Below, in pieces: positions 43,619-52,834 of a stretch of DNA of 64,000 bases (within the stretch, counting starts at the first letter, position 1; the number at the start of each line of letters is the position of its first letter). Below the pieces are notes generated by a model that saw nothing but the letters and a program-made list of their open reading frames with translations, was not told the DNA's origin and did no database searches. Where the stretch lies: assembly GCF_000739735.1 (NCBI RefSeq), contig NZ_BBJF01000009.1, positions 186,001 to 250,000 of the forward strand, written 5' to 3'. The position numbers and the translations under genes are program-made. The DNA is from Paraburkholderia ginsengisoli NBRC 100965. GTDB lineage: Bacteria > Pseudomonadota > Gammaproteobacteria > Burkholderiales > Burkholderiaceae.

Positions 43619-44656
43619 ATGACGACCGATACCCGACATGACAGCCCGACCAGTCCGATGCTCACACCGCAGCCCAGCTTTCGCGTGCAGACGCGCGTCG
43701 CGCATGACGCCGACGAACAGGCGGGCAACCTGCATGGCTGGAATCAGACCTACGATCAGTTGACCGCGGGCTGCTTCGTCGGCGGATTGACGGAGTTGTG
43801 CGTCGACCACATGCAGGTGTTCGTCGAGACGACGAGCCACACGTTGCGGCAAACCTGCGAGGTGCAGAAGGACGCGTACTGGTTCGGCATTCCGACGTGC
43901 CCAACGGGCTCGGGCCGCATCGACGCGCAGGTGATCGCGGGCGACGCGCTCGCGTTTCGGCCGGGCGGCGTCGAATTCGAATTGCTGACCTCGGCGGGCT
44001 ACGAGATTTTCGGCGTGGTGGTGAAGGGCGACGTGCTGCGCCGGTACGCGGCGCAGGTGGAACGCGTCGGTCTGGCCGAGCATGTACCGGGTACGGAAGT
44101 CGTGCCGATCGGCGTCGCGCGCAAGGAGCGATTGTGCGCGTCGCTGCGTCAGTTGCTCGACGACGGAGCGGCGAGCGGTGCGCCACTGTCTCCGTTCGCG
44201 CGCAACAGTTTGCAGGCGTCGGTGCTGGCGGCGTTGTTCGACGTCGGCGCGCTACCCGCTGCCGAGCCGGTTGCGATGTCGGCACGTCCGCGTCGTCAGT
44301 CGATCGTGTCTGAAGCGCGCGAGTACGTGCTGGTCAATCGCGACCGCGCGGTGGGCGTGCCCGAGTTGTGCGAACGACTGCATGTGAGCCGGCGCACGCT
44401 GCAATACTGCTTTCAGGATGTGCTCGGCATGGCGCCCGCTACCTATCTGCGGGCAATTCGCCTGAATGGCGCGCGGCGCGATTTGTCGAATGCATCGCGC
44501 GAATCGCGTTCGGTGCAGGACGTTGCGGCGGCGTGGGGCTTCTGGCATCTGAGCCAGTTCGCGACCGATTACCGGAAGCTGTTCGGCATGCGGCCTTCGG
44601 AGACCTTGAAGGCAGCGGTGGGTGGTCGTCGGGGAGCGGATTCGTTCGCTCATTAG
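43619..44656 (+). CDS. eutR: EutR-like AraC-family regulator of ethanolamine genes
   Basis: 345 residues. The sensor part aligns with E. coli EutR (GWNQTYDQLTAGCFVGGLTEL, MQVFVETTSHTLRQTCEV, YWFGIPT, FRPGGVEFELLTS). The C-terminal AraC domain has LCERLHVSRRTLQYCFQDVLGMAPATYLRAIRLN and AAAWGFWHLSQFATDYRKLFG. EutR binds ethanolamine plus adenosylcobalamin. It is divergent from the ALDH gene. ATG 43619 is chosen at the start of the conserved region; an upstream in-frame ATG would add a basic, non-conserved stretch. Confidence 0.85.
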   Translation: MTTDTRHDSPTSPMLTPQPSFRVQTRVAHDADEQAGNLHGWNQTYDQLTAGCFVGGLTELCVDHMQVFVETTSHTLRQTCEVQKDAYWFGIPTCPTGSGRIDAQVIAGDALAFRPGGVEFELLTSAGYEIFGVVVKGDVLRRYAAQVERVGLAEHVPGTEVVPIGVARKERLCASLRQLLDDGAASGAPLSPFARNSLQASVLAALFDVGALPAAEPVAMSARPRRQSIVSEAREYVLVNRDRAVGVPELCERLHVSRRTLQYCFQDVLGMAPATYLRAIRLNGARRDLSNASRESRSVQDVAAAWGFWHLSQFATDYRKLFGMRPSETLKAAVGGRRGADSFAH

Positions 44657-44709
44657 CCGCGCGGGCGCGGCAAACGCATCATCGCGTCTGCGCGCCTGCT
44701 CGCTTCAAC

Positions 44710-47133
44710 TCACTTGCGCAACAGCCGCAACCCATTCCCCACCACCAGCAAGCTCGCGCCCACATCGGCGAACACCGCCATCCACATCGTGCCGAGACCC
44801 ATCAACGTCAGCACGAGAAACACGCTCTTGATGCCGAGCGCCAACGCGATGTTCTGCACCAGCACCGCGTGCGTCGCCTTCGACAGCCGGATGAACACCG
44901 GCAGTTTGCGCAGGTCGTCGTCCATCAGCGCGACGTCGGCGGTCTCGATTGCGGTGTCGGTGCCCATCGCGCCCATCGCGAAGCCGATGTCGGCGCGCGC
45001 CAGCGCGGGCGCATCGTTGATGCCGTCGCCGACCATGCCGACCGTCGCGCCATCCGTCGACCATTGCGTGACCGCGTTCAGCTTGTCTTCGGGCAACTGG
45101 TTGCCGCGCGCTTCGTCGACGCCGACCTGCCGCGCGATCGCCGACGCGGTGTGCCGGTTGTCGCCGGTGAGCATCGTCGTCGCGACGCCGAGGCGCCGCA
45201 ATTCGGCGATGGCGGCGCGGCTCGTCTCCTTCACCGTATCGGCGACGGCGAACAGCGCCAGCACCCGCTCGGCGTCGATTAGCATCACGACGGTTTTGCC
45301 TTCGCCTTCGAGCGAGTCGAGACGTGCCTCCAGCGCAGGCGAACAGCGCCCAAGTTCTTCGACCAGCCGATGATTGCCGAGCCAGTACGGCGAGCCGTCG
45401 ATCGAGCCGCGCACGCCGCGTCCGGCGAGCGCTTCGAATGCATCGACCGGAAGCTGCGCAATGCCGTCGCTTTGCGCAGCCGTTGCGATTGCCATCGACA
45501 CCGGATGATCGGAGCGTCCCGCGAGACTCGCCGCGAGCGTGCGGCAGCGGACGGTGTCAGTGACGTCAGCGCCATGCAACGGCTCGAACTCCGTCTGAGC
45601 CGGTTTGCCATGCGTGATCGTGCCGGTCTTGTCGAGCGCGAGCCGGTTCAGCTTGCGGCCCTGTTCAAGGTAGACGCCGCCTTTGACCAGGATGCCCTTG
45701 CGCGCGGCGGCCGCGAGTCCGCTGACGATCGTCACTGGCGTCGAGATCACGAGCGCGCACGGACACGCGATCACGAGCATCACCAGCGCCTTGTAGACCC
45801 ACTCGTGCCACGCTCCGCCGAACAGCAGCGGCGGCACGAGCGCGACGGCGAGCGCGATCGCAAACACGATCGGCGTATAGACCCGCGCGAACCGGTCGAC
45901 GAAACGTTGGGTCGGCGCCTTCGTGCCCTGCGCTGCTTCGACCGCGTGAATGATCCGCGCGAGCGTCGTGTTGCTGGCCCCGACCGTGACACGATAGTCG
46001 AGCGAGCCGGCCTGGTTGATCGTGCCGGCGAACACGGCGTCGCCGATGGTCTTGTCGACCGGCAGGCTCTCGCCGGTGATCGGCGCCTGATCTACGCTCG
46101 AACGGCCCGCGACGATCTCGCCGTCGAGCGCGATCCGCTCGCCCGGCTTCGCGCGCACCACCGCGCCGAGCGGGATCGCGTCGAGTCTGGTAAGTTGCCA
46201 GCCGCCGTCGGGCTGTTGCACGCTCGCCTGTTCGGGCGTGAGCTGCATCAAGCCCTGGATCGCGTTGCGGGCGCGATCGAGCGACTTCGCCTCGATCAAT
46301 TCGGCGATCGTAAAGAGCACCATCACCATCGCAGCTTCAGGCCACTGGCCGAGGATCAGCGCGCCGGTCACCGCAATGCTCATCAACGCGTTGATGTTCA
46401 GGTTGCCGTTGCGGATCGCGAGCCAGCCCTTGCGGTACGTTGTGACGCCGCTGGCGGCGATTGCGACGATCGCCAGACCCGCAGCCAGCCAGGCCGGAGC
46501 GCCCAGCCAGCCAACGGCCTCTGAGGCCGCCGCGGCGACGCCCGCGAGCGCGAGCGGCCACCACGCCTTCGACGGCGCGGGCGGAGTGTCGGAGGGGGCT
46601 GTGCCGGCGGCGGTGTCCGCGAGTTCGGGCGTGAAGTCGAGCGAACGGAGCGCGGCGAGGATCGAGTCGAGCGCATGCGGCGCGTGGACGACGGTCAACA
46701 CACGCTGCATCAGGTTGAAGTCCATGCTGCGCACGTCGGGCATCCGGCTGAATTTCTTGCGGATCAGCGCTTCTTCGGTCGGGCAGTCCATCTGCATGAT
46801 GCAGATCGTGGTGCGCAGATCGTCGCCGACGGCTTCGGAGCGGGGCAGCGGGAGGGATGCGAGCAGCACGGTTGCGGGGGCGCAGCAGGCGGCGTGAGCG
46901 TGGGTTTCTGCGTGGGCGTGGCCCTCTGCATGCGCGTGGCTGTGCTCACGCTCGTGCGTGTGCGTTTTCTCGTGCGTATGCGTGTGCTCCTGCATCCGCG
47001 CATGCCCGCAGCACCCATCTTTCCCGTGCGCGTCCTCATGCACATGAGCCTGCCGCTCATGCTCCCCGTGCCCATGAGCACAGGCATTTCCCTCTTCATG
47101 ACGGTCTGTTTCGGATTCGCTGGCGTGACGCAT
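44710..47133 (-). CDS. cadA: Heavy-metal (Cd/Zn/Pb) P1B-type ATPase with His-rich N-terminus
   Basis: 807 residues. Residues 1-90 are extremely His/Glu/Ala-rich with two Cys pairs (DGCCGHA, AACCAPA), likely a metal-buffering tail. A ferredoxin-like HMA domain follows, but its metal motif reads MDCPTEEA instead of MDCxxC. The core has CPCALV in the transport helix, TGES, phosphorylation site DKTGT, nucleotide-binding HP (SDHPVS) and GDGINDAPALA. The CPC motif and C-terminal helices fit Zn/Cd/Pb export. It is divergent from the MerR gene with a shared promoter region. Confidence 0.93.
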   Translation of the reverse strand: MRHASESETDRHEEGNACAHGHGEHERQAHVHEDAHGKDGCCGHARMQEHTHTHEKTHTHEREHSHAHAEGHAHAETHAHAACCAPATVLLASLPLPRSEAVGDDLRTTICIMQMDCPTEEALIRKKFSRMPDVRSMDFNLMQRVLTVVHAPHALDSILAALRSLDFTPELADTAAGTAPSDTPPAPSKAWWPLALAGVAAAASEAVGWLGAPAWLAAGLAIVAIAASGVTTYRKGWLAIRNGNLNINALMSIAVTGALILGQWPEAAMVMVLFTIAELIEAKSLDRARNAIQGLMQLTPEQASVQQPDGGWQLTRLDAIPLGAVVRAKPGERIALDGEIVAGRSSVDQAPITGESLPVDKTIGDAVFAGTINQAGSLDYRVTVGASNTTLARIIHAVEAAQGTKAPTQRFVDRFARVYTPIVFAIALAVALVPPLLFGGAWHEWVYKALVMLVIACPCALVISTPVTIVSGLAAAARKGILVKGGVYLEQGRKLNRLALDKTGTITHGKPAQTEFEPLHGADVTDTVRCRTLAASLAGRSDHPVSMAIATAAQSDGIAQLPVDAFEALAGRGVRGSIDGSPYWLGNHRLVEELGRCSPALEARLDSLEGEGKTVVMLIDAERVLALFAVADTVKETSRAAIAELRRLGVATTMLTGDNRHTASAIARQVGVDEARGNQLPEDKLNAVTQWSTDGATVGMVGDGINDAPALARADIGFAMGAMGTDTAIETADVALMDDDLRKLPVFIRLSKATHAVLVQNIALALGIKSVFLVLTLMGLGTMWMAVFADVGASLLVVGNGLRLLRK

Positions 47134-47162
47134 GGGTGGCTTCCTGGGTCGATTTGTGGTCT

Positions 47163-47193
47163 AGTAAACACCTTGAAGCCACTACAAGGTCAA
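47163..47193 (-). promoter_or_regulatory. MerR-type promoter and operator of the metal ATPase
   Basis: On the minus strand -35 TTGACC (47188-47193) and -10 TTTACT (47163-47168) are separated by 19 bp, the overlong spacer used by MerR-family activators. The spacer holds the dyad ACCTTG-N9-CAAGGT (47170-47190), close to known CadR/PbrR/ZntR operators. The -10 element lies just 30 bp upstream of the ATPase ATG. Confidence 0.85.
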
Positions 47194-47213
47194 GGCCGCC
47201 ATCCGGAGGGTCC

Positions 47214-47645
47214 ATGAAAATTGGCGAATTGGCGAAAATCGCCCATTGCACGACCGAAACCATCCGTTTCTACGAAAAAGAGGGCCTGTTGCCCGAAGCG
47301 GATCGCACCGAGGCCAACTACCGCAGCTATACGGCGAAGCATGTCGAGCGTCTGCGCTTCATCCGGAACTGTCGTGCGCTCGACATGACCCACGACGAAA
47401 TCCGCGCGCTGCTGCTGTTGACCGACGCGCCGGCGAACGGCTGCGGCGGCATCAATACGCTGATCGACGAGCACATTGCGCACGTCGACACGCGCATCGA
47501 CGAATTGAAACAACTGAAGCTGCAATTGACCACGCTGCGTGAGCAATGCCACGGCGAGCAGGCCGTCGAGGACTGCGGCATCGTCCACGGTCTGAGCGAA
47601 ATGGATGTGAGCGCGCCGCGTGCGCGCCATACGCATCTGGGCTGA
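47214..47645 (+). CDS. MerR-family heavy-metal regulator (CadR/PbrR type)
   Basis: 143 residues. The N-terminal winged HTH reads MKIGELAKIAHCTTETIRFYEKEGLLP. The dimerisation helix follows (VDTRIDELKQLKLQLTTLREQC). Metal-site cysteines are in NGCGG and LREQCHGE...EDCGIVH, as in CadR and PbrR. It activates the divergent ATPase gene through the dyad at 47170-47190. Ribosome site GGAGGG at 47205-47210. Whether Cd, Pb or Zn is the main inducer cannot be decided by eye. Confidence 0.92.
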   Translation: MKIGELAKIAHCTTETIRFYEKEGLLPEADRTEANYRSYTAKHVERLRFIRNCRALDMTHDEIRALLLLTDAPANGCGGINTLIDEHIAHVDTRIDELKQLKLQLTTLREQCHGEQAVEDCGIVHGLSEMDVSAPRARHTHLG

Positions 47646-47751
47646 AACGTTCCGGCCGCGCCGCGTCGATCCGGCCGCGGCGACCCCATTCATGGCCGGG
47701 CCGTTCGTGCGGCCCGCCAATAAAACCACCGAATCCAGTTGGAGAATCAAC

Positions 47752-47952
47752 GTGTTTACCTGTAGAAATCAGTCCTGCGACGCGCAGTGGGAACTGTCGG
47801 ACGTCGTCATCAAAAACGAAGGGCAGGGGCTGCTGTTCCGTTGCCCGATGTGCGGCGCGCGCAATTACGTCGAGCGTTTCGACGGCGAAGACGGCTCGGT
47901 CCTGTACGAACAGATCGAAGGCCGTCCCGACGCCGGCCCCATGGCCGACTAG
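47752..47952 (+). CDS. Small zinc-ribbon protein
   Basis: 66 residues from GTG with GGAG 7 bases upstream. Two cysteine pairs, CRNQSC near the N-terminus and CPMCGARN near residue 33, form a likely zinc ribbon. The rest is acidic. It lies 27 bp before dbpA on the same strand, so co-expression with this RNA helicase is likely. No specific function known. Confidence 0.75.
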   Translation: MFTCRNQSCDAQWELSDVVIKNEGQGLLFRCPMCGARNYVERFDGEDGSVLYEQIEGRPDAGPMAD

Positions 47953-47979
47953 TCTCCAGTCAATAGCGAACCTCATCCT

Positions 47980-49383
47980 ATGAACAGTCCCACCACCGCC
48001 GGCGCGCCGTTTAGCGAGTTGTCGCTGCCGAGCGCGACCCTCGCGAACCTGACGCAGCTCGGCTACGTCGAGATGACGCCGATTCAGGCCGCGAGCCTGC
48101 CGATCGCGCTCGCCGGCCACGACCTGATTGCCCAGGCGAAAACCGGCAGCGGCAAGACCGCGGCGTTTTCGCTCGCGCTGCTCTCGCGCCTCGACGCGCG
48201 CAACTTCGCCGTGCAGGCGATGGTGCTGTGCCCCACCCGCGAACTCGCCGATCAGGTCACGCAGGAAATCCGCCGCCTCGCGCGCGCGGAAGAAAACATC
48301 AAGGTGCTGACGCTGTGCGGCGGCACGCCGATGCGCCCGCAAACGGCGAGTCTCGAACACGGCGCACACATCGTGGTCGGCACGCCGGGCCGCATCATGG
48401 ATCACCTCGAACGCGGCAGCCTGCCGTTGCAAGCGCTCAACACGCTGGTGCTCGACGAAGCCGACCGCATGCTCGACATGGGTTTCTTCGACGACATCGC
48501 GACCGTCGTGAAGCAATGCCCGAAAGAGCGGCAAACGCTGCTGTTCTCGGCGACCTACCCCGACGGTATCGTCAAGCTGAGCCAGCAGTTCCTGCGCAAT
48601 CCGAAGGAAGTGAAGCTCGCCGAACGGCACGACAACACCAAGATTCGCCAGCGCTTCTACGAAGTGACCGAAGACGGGCGTCTGCATGCGGTCGGTCTGT
48701 TGCTGAACCACTATCGTCCGGTCAGCACGCTCGCGTTCTGCAACACCAAGCAGCAATGCCGCGATCTGCTCGACGTGCTGCGCGCGCAAGGTTTTCATGC
48801 GCTCGCGCTGCACGGCGAACTCGATCAGCGCGAACGCGATCAGGTGCTGATCCAGTTCGCGAACCGCAGCTGCTCGGTGCTGGTCGCCACCGACGTCGCC
48901 GCGCGCGGTCTCGACATCGCTCAACTCGAAGCGGTGATCAACGTCGACGTGACGCCGGACCCGGAAGTGCATGTGCACCGTATCGGCCGCACGGGCCGCG
49001 CCGATCAGGAAGGCTGGGCGCTGAGCCTCGCGAGCATGAACGAGATGGGCCGCGTGGGCAGTCTCGAACAGGCACAAAAGCGCGAAGTCGAATGGCACAA
49101 GCTGTCCGAACTCACGGCGGCGAGCAACGAGCGGCTGTTGCCGCCTATGGAAACGCTGCAGATTCTCGGCGGCCGCAAGGAAAAGATCCGCCCCGGCGAC
49201 GTGCTCGGCGCGCTGACCGGCGAGGCGGGTTTCGCCGGCTCGCAGATCGGCAAGATCAACGTGACCGAAATGTCGACCTACGTGGCGGTGGAGCGCAGCA
49301 TCGCGCGCGACGCGCTGCGCAAGCTCAGCGCGGGCAAGGTGAAGGGCAAGAAGGTCAAGGTCCGTCTGATGGACGACGCGTGA
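47980..49383 (+). CDS. dbpA: ATP-dependent RNA helicase DbpA
   Basis: 467 residues. DEAD-box core: TPIQAASLP (Q motif), AKTGSGKT (I), PTRELADQV (Ia), TPGR (Ib), DEAD in LVLDEADRML (II), SAT (III), TDVAARGLDI (V), HRIGRTGR (VI). The C-terminal domain (RPGDVLGALTGEAGFAGSQIGKINVTEMSTYVAV) is the DbpA RNA-binding domain that targets 23S rRNA hairpin 92. It acts in late 50S assembly. The 28 bp before it separates it from the zinc-ribbon gene. Confidence 0.95.
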   Translation: MNSPTTAGAPFSELSLPSATLANLTQLGYVEMTPIQAASLPIALAGHDLIAQAKTGSGKTAAFSLALLSRLDARNFAVQAMVLCPTRELADQVTQEIRRLARAEENIKVLTLCGGTPMRPQTASLEHGAHIVVGTPGRIMDHLERGSLPLQALNTLVLDEADRMLDMGFFDDIATVVKQCPKERQTLLFSATYPDGIVKLSQQFLRNPKEVKLAERHDNTKIRQRFYEVTEDGRLHAVGLLLNHYRPVSTLAFCNTKQQCRDLLDVLRAQGFHALALHGELDQRERDQVLIQFANRSCSVLVATDVAARGLDIAQLEAVINVDVTPDPEVHVHRIGRTGRADQEGWALSLASMNEMGRVGSLEQAQKREVEWHKLSELTAASNERLLPPMETLQILGGRKEKIRPGDVLGALTGEAGFAGSQIGKINVTEMSTYVAVERSIARDALRKLSAGKVKGKKVKVRLMDDA

Positions 49384-49691
49384 TCGCCGCCTAGCCGGAT
49401 CAGGGACGGCGGCGCTCGCGGCCGTCCCTTCCACGCATCACATTACGTCATACCTGCGCGTTATCCCGGGCGCTTCGCGCTGTCCCATTTCTTCCCTCAA
49501 GCTTCGATCCCACTGGTCTCGCCCGATGCGGCGCCCCTTCGCGCTAGCCATGACATAAACGCATGCCGCGCATGACAAAGTTTCGATTGTGACGGTTCTT
49601 TGGCTGATGCCTAATCACCGGACCGGAAGGACCGCCGCGTCGTCGCTGTGTCCGTGAATCCGCAGCTGGATGAAGAATGGGAGAAAGCCTT
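49384..49691. other. Gene-free interval after dbpA, with hairpin
   Basis: 308 bp without coding potential. A 9-bp perfect stem AGGGACGGC/GCCGTCCCT at 49402-49410 and 49421-49429 is probably a weak terminator for dbpA, although only two T follow. The rest presumably holds the promoter of the aminotransferase gene; no clear element was seen. Confidence 0.5.
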
Positions 49692-50846
49692 ATGCAGAGC
49701 GCCACGCAAGCCCGCTCGAAACTGCCTGATGTGGGCACGACGATTTTTACCGTGATCGGTCAATTGGCCGCGCAACACGATGCGCTGAACCTGTCGCAAG
49801 GTGCGCCCAATTTCGCGCCGGACGCGAAGCTTGTCGACGGTGTCGCGCAAGCCATGCGCGCCGGCCATAACCAGTACGCGCCGATGGCCGGCATCGCCGC
49901 GTTGCGCGAAGCGCTCGCCGATAAGGTGGAGACGTTGTACGGCGTGCGCTACGACCCGGTCAGCGAAGTGACCGTGATCGCGAGCGCGAGCGAAGGGCTG
50001 TATTCGACGATCAGCGCGCTCGTGCACCCCGGCGATGAAGTGATTTACTTCGAGCCGTCGTTCGACAGCTACGGTCCGATCGTCCGGCTGCAAGGCGCGA
50101 CGCCGGTGGCGATCAAACTGTCGTTGAACGATTTCCGCGTGGATTGGGACGAGGTCGCCGCCGCGATCACGCCGAAGACGCGGATGATCATCGTCAACAC
50201 ACCGCACAACCCGACGGCGACCGTGTTCAGCGAGACCGACGTCGCGCGGCTGAAGGCCATCACGCGCAACACTGACATCGTGATTCTGGCCGACGAGGTC
50301 TACGAACACGTGGTGTTCGACGGCGCGAAGCACCAGAGCATGGCGTGCCATTCTGAACTCGCGGAGCGCAGCGTGATTGTCTCGTCGTTCGGCAAGTCGT
50401 ATCACGTGACTGGCTGGCGCGTTGGCTATTGCCTCGCGCCCGCCGAGCTGATGGACGAGATTCGCAAAGTCCACCAGTTCATGGTCTTTTCCGCCGATAC
50501 GCCGATGCAATACGCGTTCGTCGATGCGTTGGCCAATCGCGAAAGCTATCTCGGCCTTTCCGCGTTCTATCAGAAGAAGCGCGATCTGCTCGCGCACGCG
50601 CTGCGCGAGTCGCGCTTCGAACTGTTGCCCAGCGAAGGTAGCTTCTTCATGCTCGCGCGTTTTCGCGGCTTCTCCGACGAAAGCGATAGCGACTTCGTGC
50701 TGCGCCTGATTCGCGATGCGCGCGTCGCGACGATCCCGTTGTCGGCGTTCTATACGGACGGCACGGATTCCGGCCTGATCCGCCTGAGCTTCTCGAAGGA
50801 CGACGCGACGCTGCTCGAAGGCGCGCGTCGTTTGTGCGAGATTTGA
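49692..50846 (+). CDS. PLP-dependent aminotransferase, YbdL (methionine) type
   Basis: 384 residues, fold-type I class I/II aminotransferase. The PLP lysine is in SSFGKSYHVTGWRVGY. Other motifs are NLSQGAPNF, NTPHNPTA and DEVYEHVVFDG. The N-terminus LPDVGTTIFTVIGQLAAQHDALNLSQG is close to E. coli YbdL, which prefers methionine, phenylalanine and histidine. ATG 49692 is preceded by GGGAG at 49679-49683. A short stem followed by T7 near 50871-50892 may end its transcript. Confidence 0.9.
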   Translation: MQSATQARSKLPDVGTTIFTVIGQLAAQHDALNLSQGAPNFAPDAKLVDGVAQAMRAGHNQYAPMAGIAALREALADKVETLYGVRYDPVSEVTVIASASEGLYSTISALVHPGDEVIYFEPSFDSYGPIVRLQGATPVAIKLSLNDFRVDWDEVAAAITPKTRMIIVNTPHNPTATVFSETDVARLKAITRNTDIVILADEVYEHVVFDGAKHQSMACHSELAERSVIVSSFGKSYHVTGWRVGYCLAPAELMDEIRKVHQFMVFSADTPMQYAFVDALANRESYLGLSAFYQKKRDLLAHALRESRFELLPSEGSFFMLARFRGFSDESDSDFVLRLIRDARVATIPLSAFYTDGTDSGLIRLSFSKDDATLLEGARRLCEI

Positions 50847-50991
50847 GGGCTCGCGTGCAATGCGGCACGCGCCAGGCGTTGGCCATTTTTTTGAACGCAG
50901 TATGATCGTCGCGCTCCGGTGACGCCGCTATGTGCATCAGCGTATGGCGGCGCGGACGTTACGATGAAATTCGAAGGAAAAGGGATTTGCC

Positions 50992-51786
50992 ATGAAGTTG
51001 CTCAAGCCTCTATTGGCGCTGGCCTGCGCATTCGCGTCGCTCGCGGCTTCGTCTGCCGCGAATGCCGCCGACACCGCGACGCTGCGTTTCGGCGTCGAAG
51101 CGCAGTATCCGCCGTTCGAATCGAAAGGCCCGAGCGGTGAGTTGCAGGGGCTCGATATCGACGTGGGCAATGCGGTCTGCGTCGCCGCGCACATGACCTG
51201 CAAATGGGTCGAGACCTCGTTCGACGGATTGATTCCCGCGCTGCAGGGTCGCAAGTTCGACGCGATCAATTCGGCGATGAACGCGACCGAGCAACGCCGT
51301 CAGGCGATCGATTTCACCACCGTCGTGTATCGCGTGCCGACGCAGTTGATCGCGCGGCGCGACAGCGGTCTGCTGCCGAAGCCCGAGTCGTTGAAGGGCA
51401 AGCGGGTGGGCGTGTTGCAGGCGTCGATTCAGGAGACCTTCGCGAAGACGCATTGGGAACCGGCTGGCGTGATCATCGTCCCGTATCAGGACCAGAACCA
51501 GGTGTACACGGATATGGTCGCGGGTCGTCTCGACGCGACGCTCGTGCTGGCGCCCGCGGGGCAAACGGGTTTTCTGTCGAAGCCCAACGGCAAGGACTAC
51601 GCGTTCGTCGGTCAGCCGGTGCGTGACGACAAGATTCTCGGCAGCGGCATCGCGTACGGGATTCGCAAGGGCGATACGGCGCTGCGCGATCAGCTGAACG
51701 CGGCGATCGCGAAGGTGCAGGCGGACGGAACGGTGAAGACGTTGGCGACGAAGTATCTCGGCAATATCGATGTGAGCGCGAAGTAG
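50992..51786 (+). CDS. Periplasmic amino-acid-binding protein (ArtJ/HisJ type), orphan
   Basis: 264 residues. The signal peptide MKLLKPLLALACAFASLAASSAANA is followed by an SBP_bac_3 fold (TLRFGVEAQYPPFESKGPSGELQGLDIDVGNAVC, FDGLIPALQGRKFDAINSAM, VYTDMVAGRLDATLVL). It probably binds a basic or polar amino acid. No permease or ATPase gene adjoins it, so it must serve a distant transporter or act as a receptor. The next gene downstream is an AraC regulator. Confidence 0.9.
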   Translation: MKLLKPLLALACAFASLAASSAANAADTATLRFGVEAQYPPFESKGPSGELQGLDIDVGNAVCVAAHMTCKWVETSFDGLIPALQGRKFDAINSAMNATEQRRQAIDFTTVVYRVPTQLIARRDSGLLPKPESLKGKRVGVLQASIQETFAKTHWEPAGVIIVPYQDQNQVYTDMVAGRLDATLVLAPAGQTGFLSKPNGKDYAFVGQPVRDDKILGSGIAYGIRKGDTALRDQLNAAIAKVQADGTVKTLATKYLGNIDVSAK

Positions 51787-51937
51787 GTCTTTGCGATGCG
51801 CGTCTGCGTGCGCAGGCCCGGCGCCGCTCACCGCTGCTGACGCTTCGCAGGGACTTGGTTGTTGACCGCGCGTTTGGCGGCTACGATAGGTAGGCTTCGC
51901 TATGGCGAGGTCTACGTACGGATCGGAGAGCACGCGC

Positions 51938-52783
51938 ATGAGCGGGATGACAGAGACGGCAAGTCACGTTAAGAGCGCTTCCGCGCCGAAGTTCTGGCGC
52001 AGCGACGCATTGCCGTTCATCGAAGCGCGTTCCATCGACGACGGTCGCGAGGTCTGCTACGCCAAGCACTCGCACGAAACGTTTTCGATCGGCGCCGTGA
52101 CCGGCGGCCGCAGCGTGTATCTGAATCGGCATGCGCGTGAGTGGATCGGCGCGGGCGCGGTCGTGATGATGAACCCGGACGACGTGCATGCGTGCAACCC
52201 GATCGCCGACGAGCGCTGGTCGTATCGGATGCTGCACGTCGAGGTCGAGTGGCTCACGAAGCTGCAACACGAACTGGGCTTCAGCGAAAACCACGCGTTT
52301 CGCGCGTTCTCGCAGACCATGACGCTGGACCCGGTGTTATTCGACGGCTTGAACCGGCTGTGCGCGATTCTCGTCGACGGTGACGCCGACACGCTGCGCA
52401 AGGAAAGCGCGGCGATCACCTTTTTCTCCGAAGTGCAGCAGAAGCTGAATCCGGCGTCCTTGCCGGATCACGACGCGAGCCGACAGCTGACACGGGCCGC
52501 GGAATTCATCGCCGAAAACTGTACGCGCTCGCTGACGCTCGACGATATGTGCGAAGTGGCGGAGCTGTCCGCGTCGCATCTGATTCGCGCGTTCAAACAG
52601 CGCTATGGGATGACTCCGCATGCGTACCTGATCAACCGGCGCATTCAGTACAGCCGCGCGCAACTCAAACGCGGCCGGCTGATCGCGGACGTCGCGCTCG
52701 ATGCCGGTTTCGCCGATCAGGCGCATTTGCAGCGCACATTCAAGCGGCTGGTTGCGGCGACGCCGGGGCAGTACCGCAGTTGA
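51938..52783 (+). CDS. AraC-family transcriptional regulator
   Basis: 281 residues. The N-terminal cupin sensor (EVCYAKHSHETFSIGAVTGGRSVYLN, VVMMNPDDVHACNP) is followed by the AraC HTH (LTLDDMCEVAELSASHLIRAFKQRYGMTPHAYLINRRIQ, IADVALDAGFADQAHLQRTFKRL). ATG 51938 follows GGAGAG by 8 bases; ATG 51947 is an alternative. It is convergent with the LysE-type exporter gene 51 bp away. Related AraC genes are often paired with LysE/RhtB exporters, so control of amino-acid export is plausible. Confidence 0.9.
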   Translation: MSGMTETASHVKSASAPKFWRSDALPFIEARSIDDGREVCYAKHSHETFSIGAVTGGRSVYLNRHAREWIGAGAVVMMNPDDVHACNPIADERWSYRMLHVEVEWLTKLQHELGFSENHAFRAFSQTMTLDPVLFDGLNRLCAILVDGDADTLRKESAAITFFSEVQQKLNPASLPDHDASRQLTRAAEFIAENCTRSLTLDDMCEVAELSASHLIRAFKQRYGMTPHAYLINRRIQYSRAQLKRGRLIADVALDAGFADQAHLQRTFKRLVAATPGQYRS

Positions 52784-52834
52784 TCCGGCCAATGCGCCGG
52801 TCGGCGCGCCGCGTTATCTCACGCGTTCGGTCAT

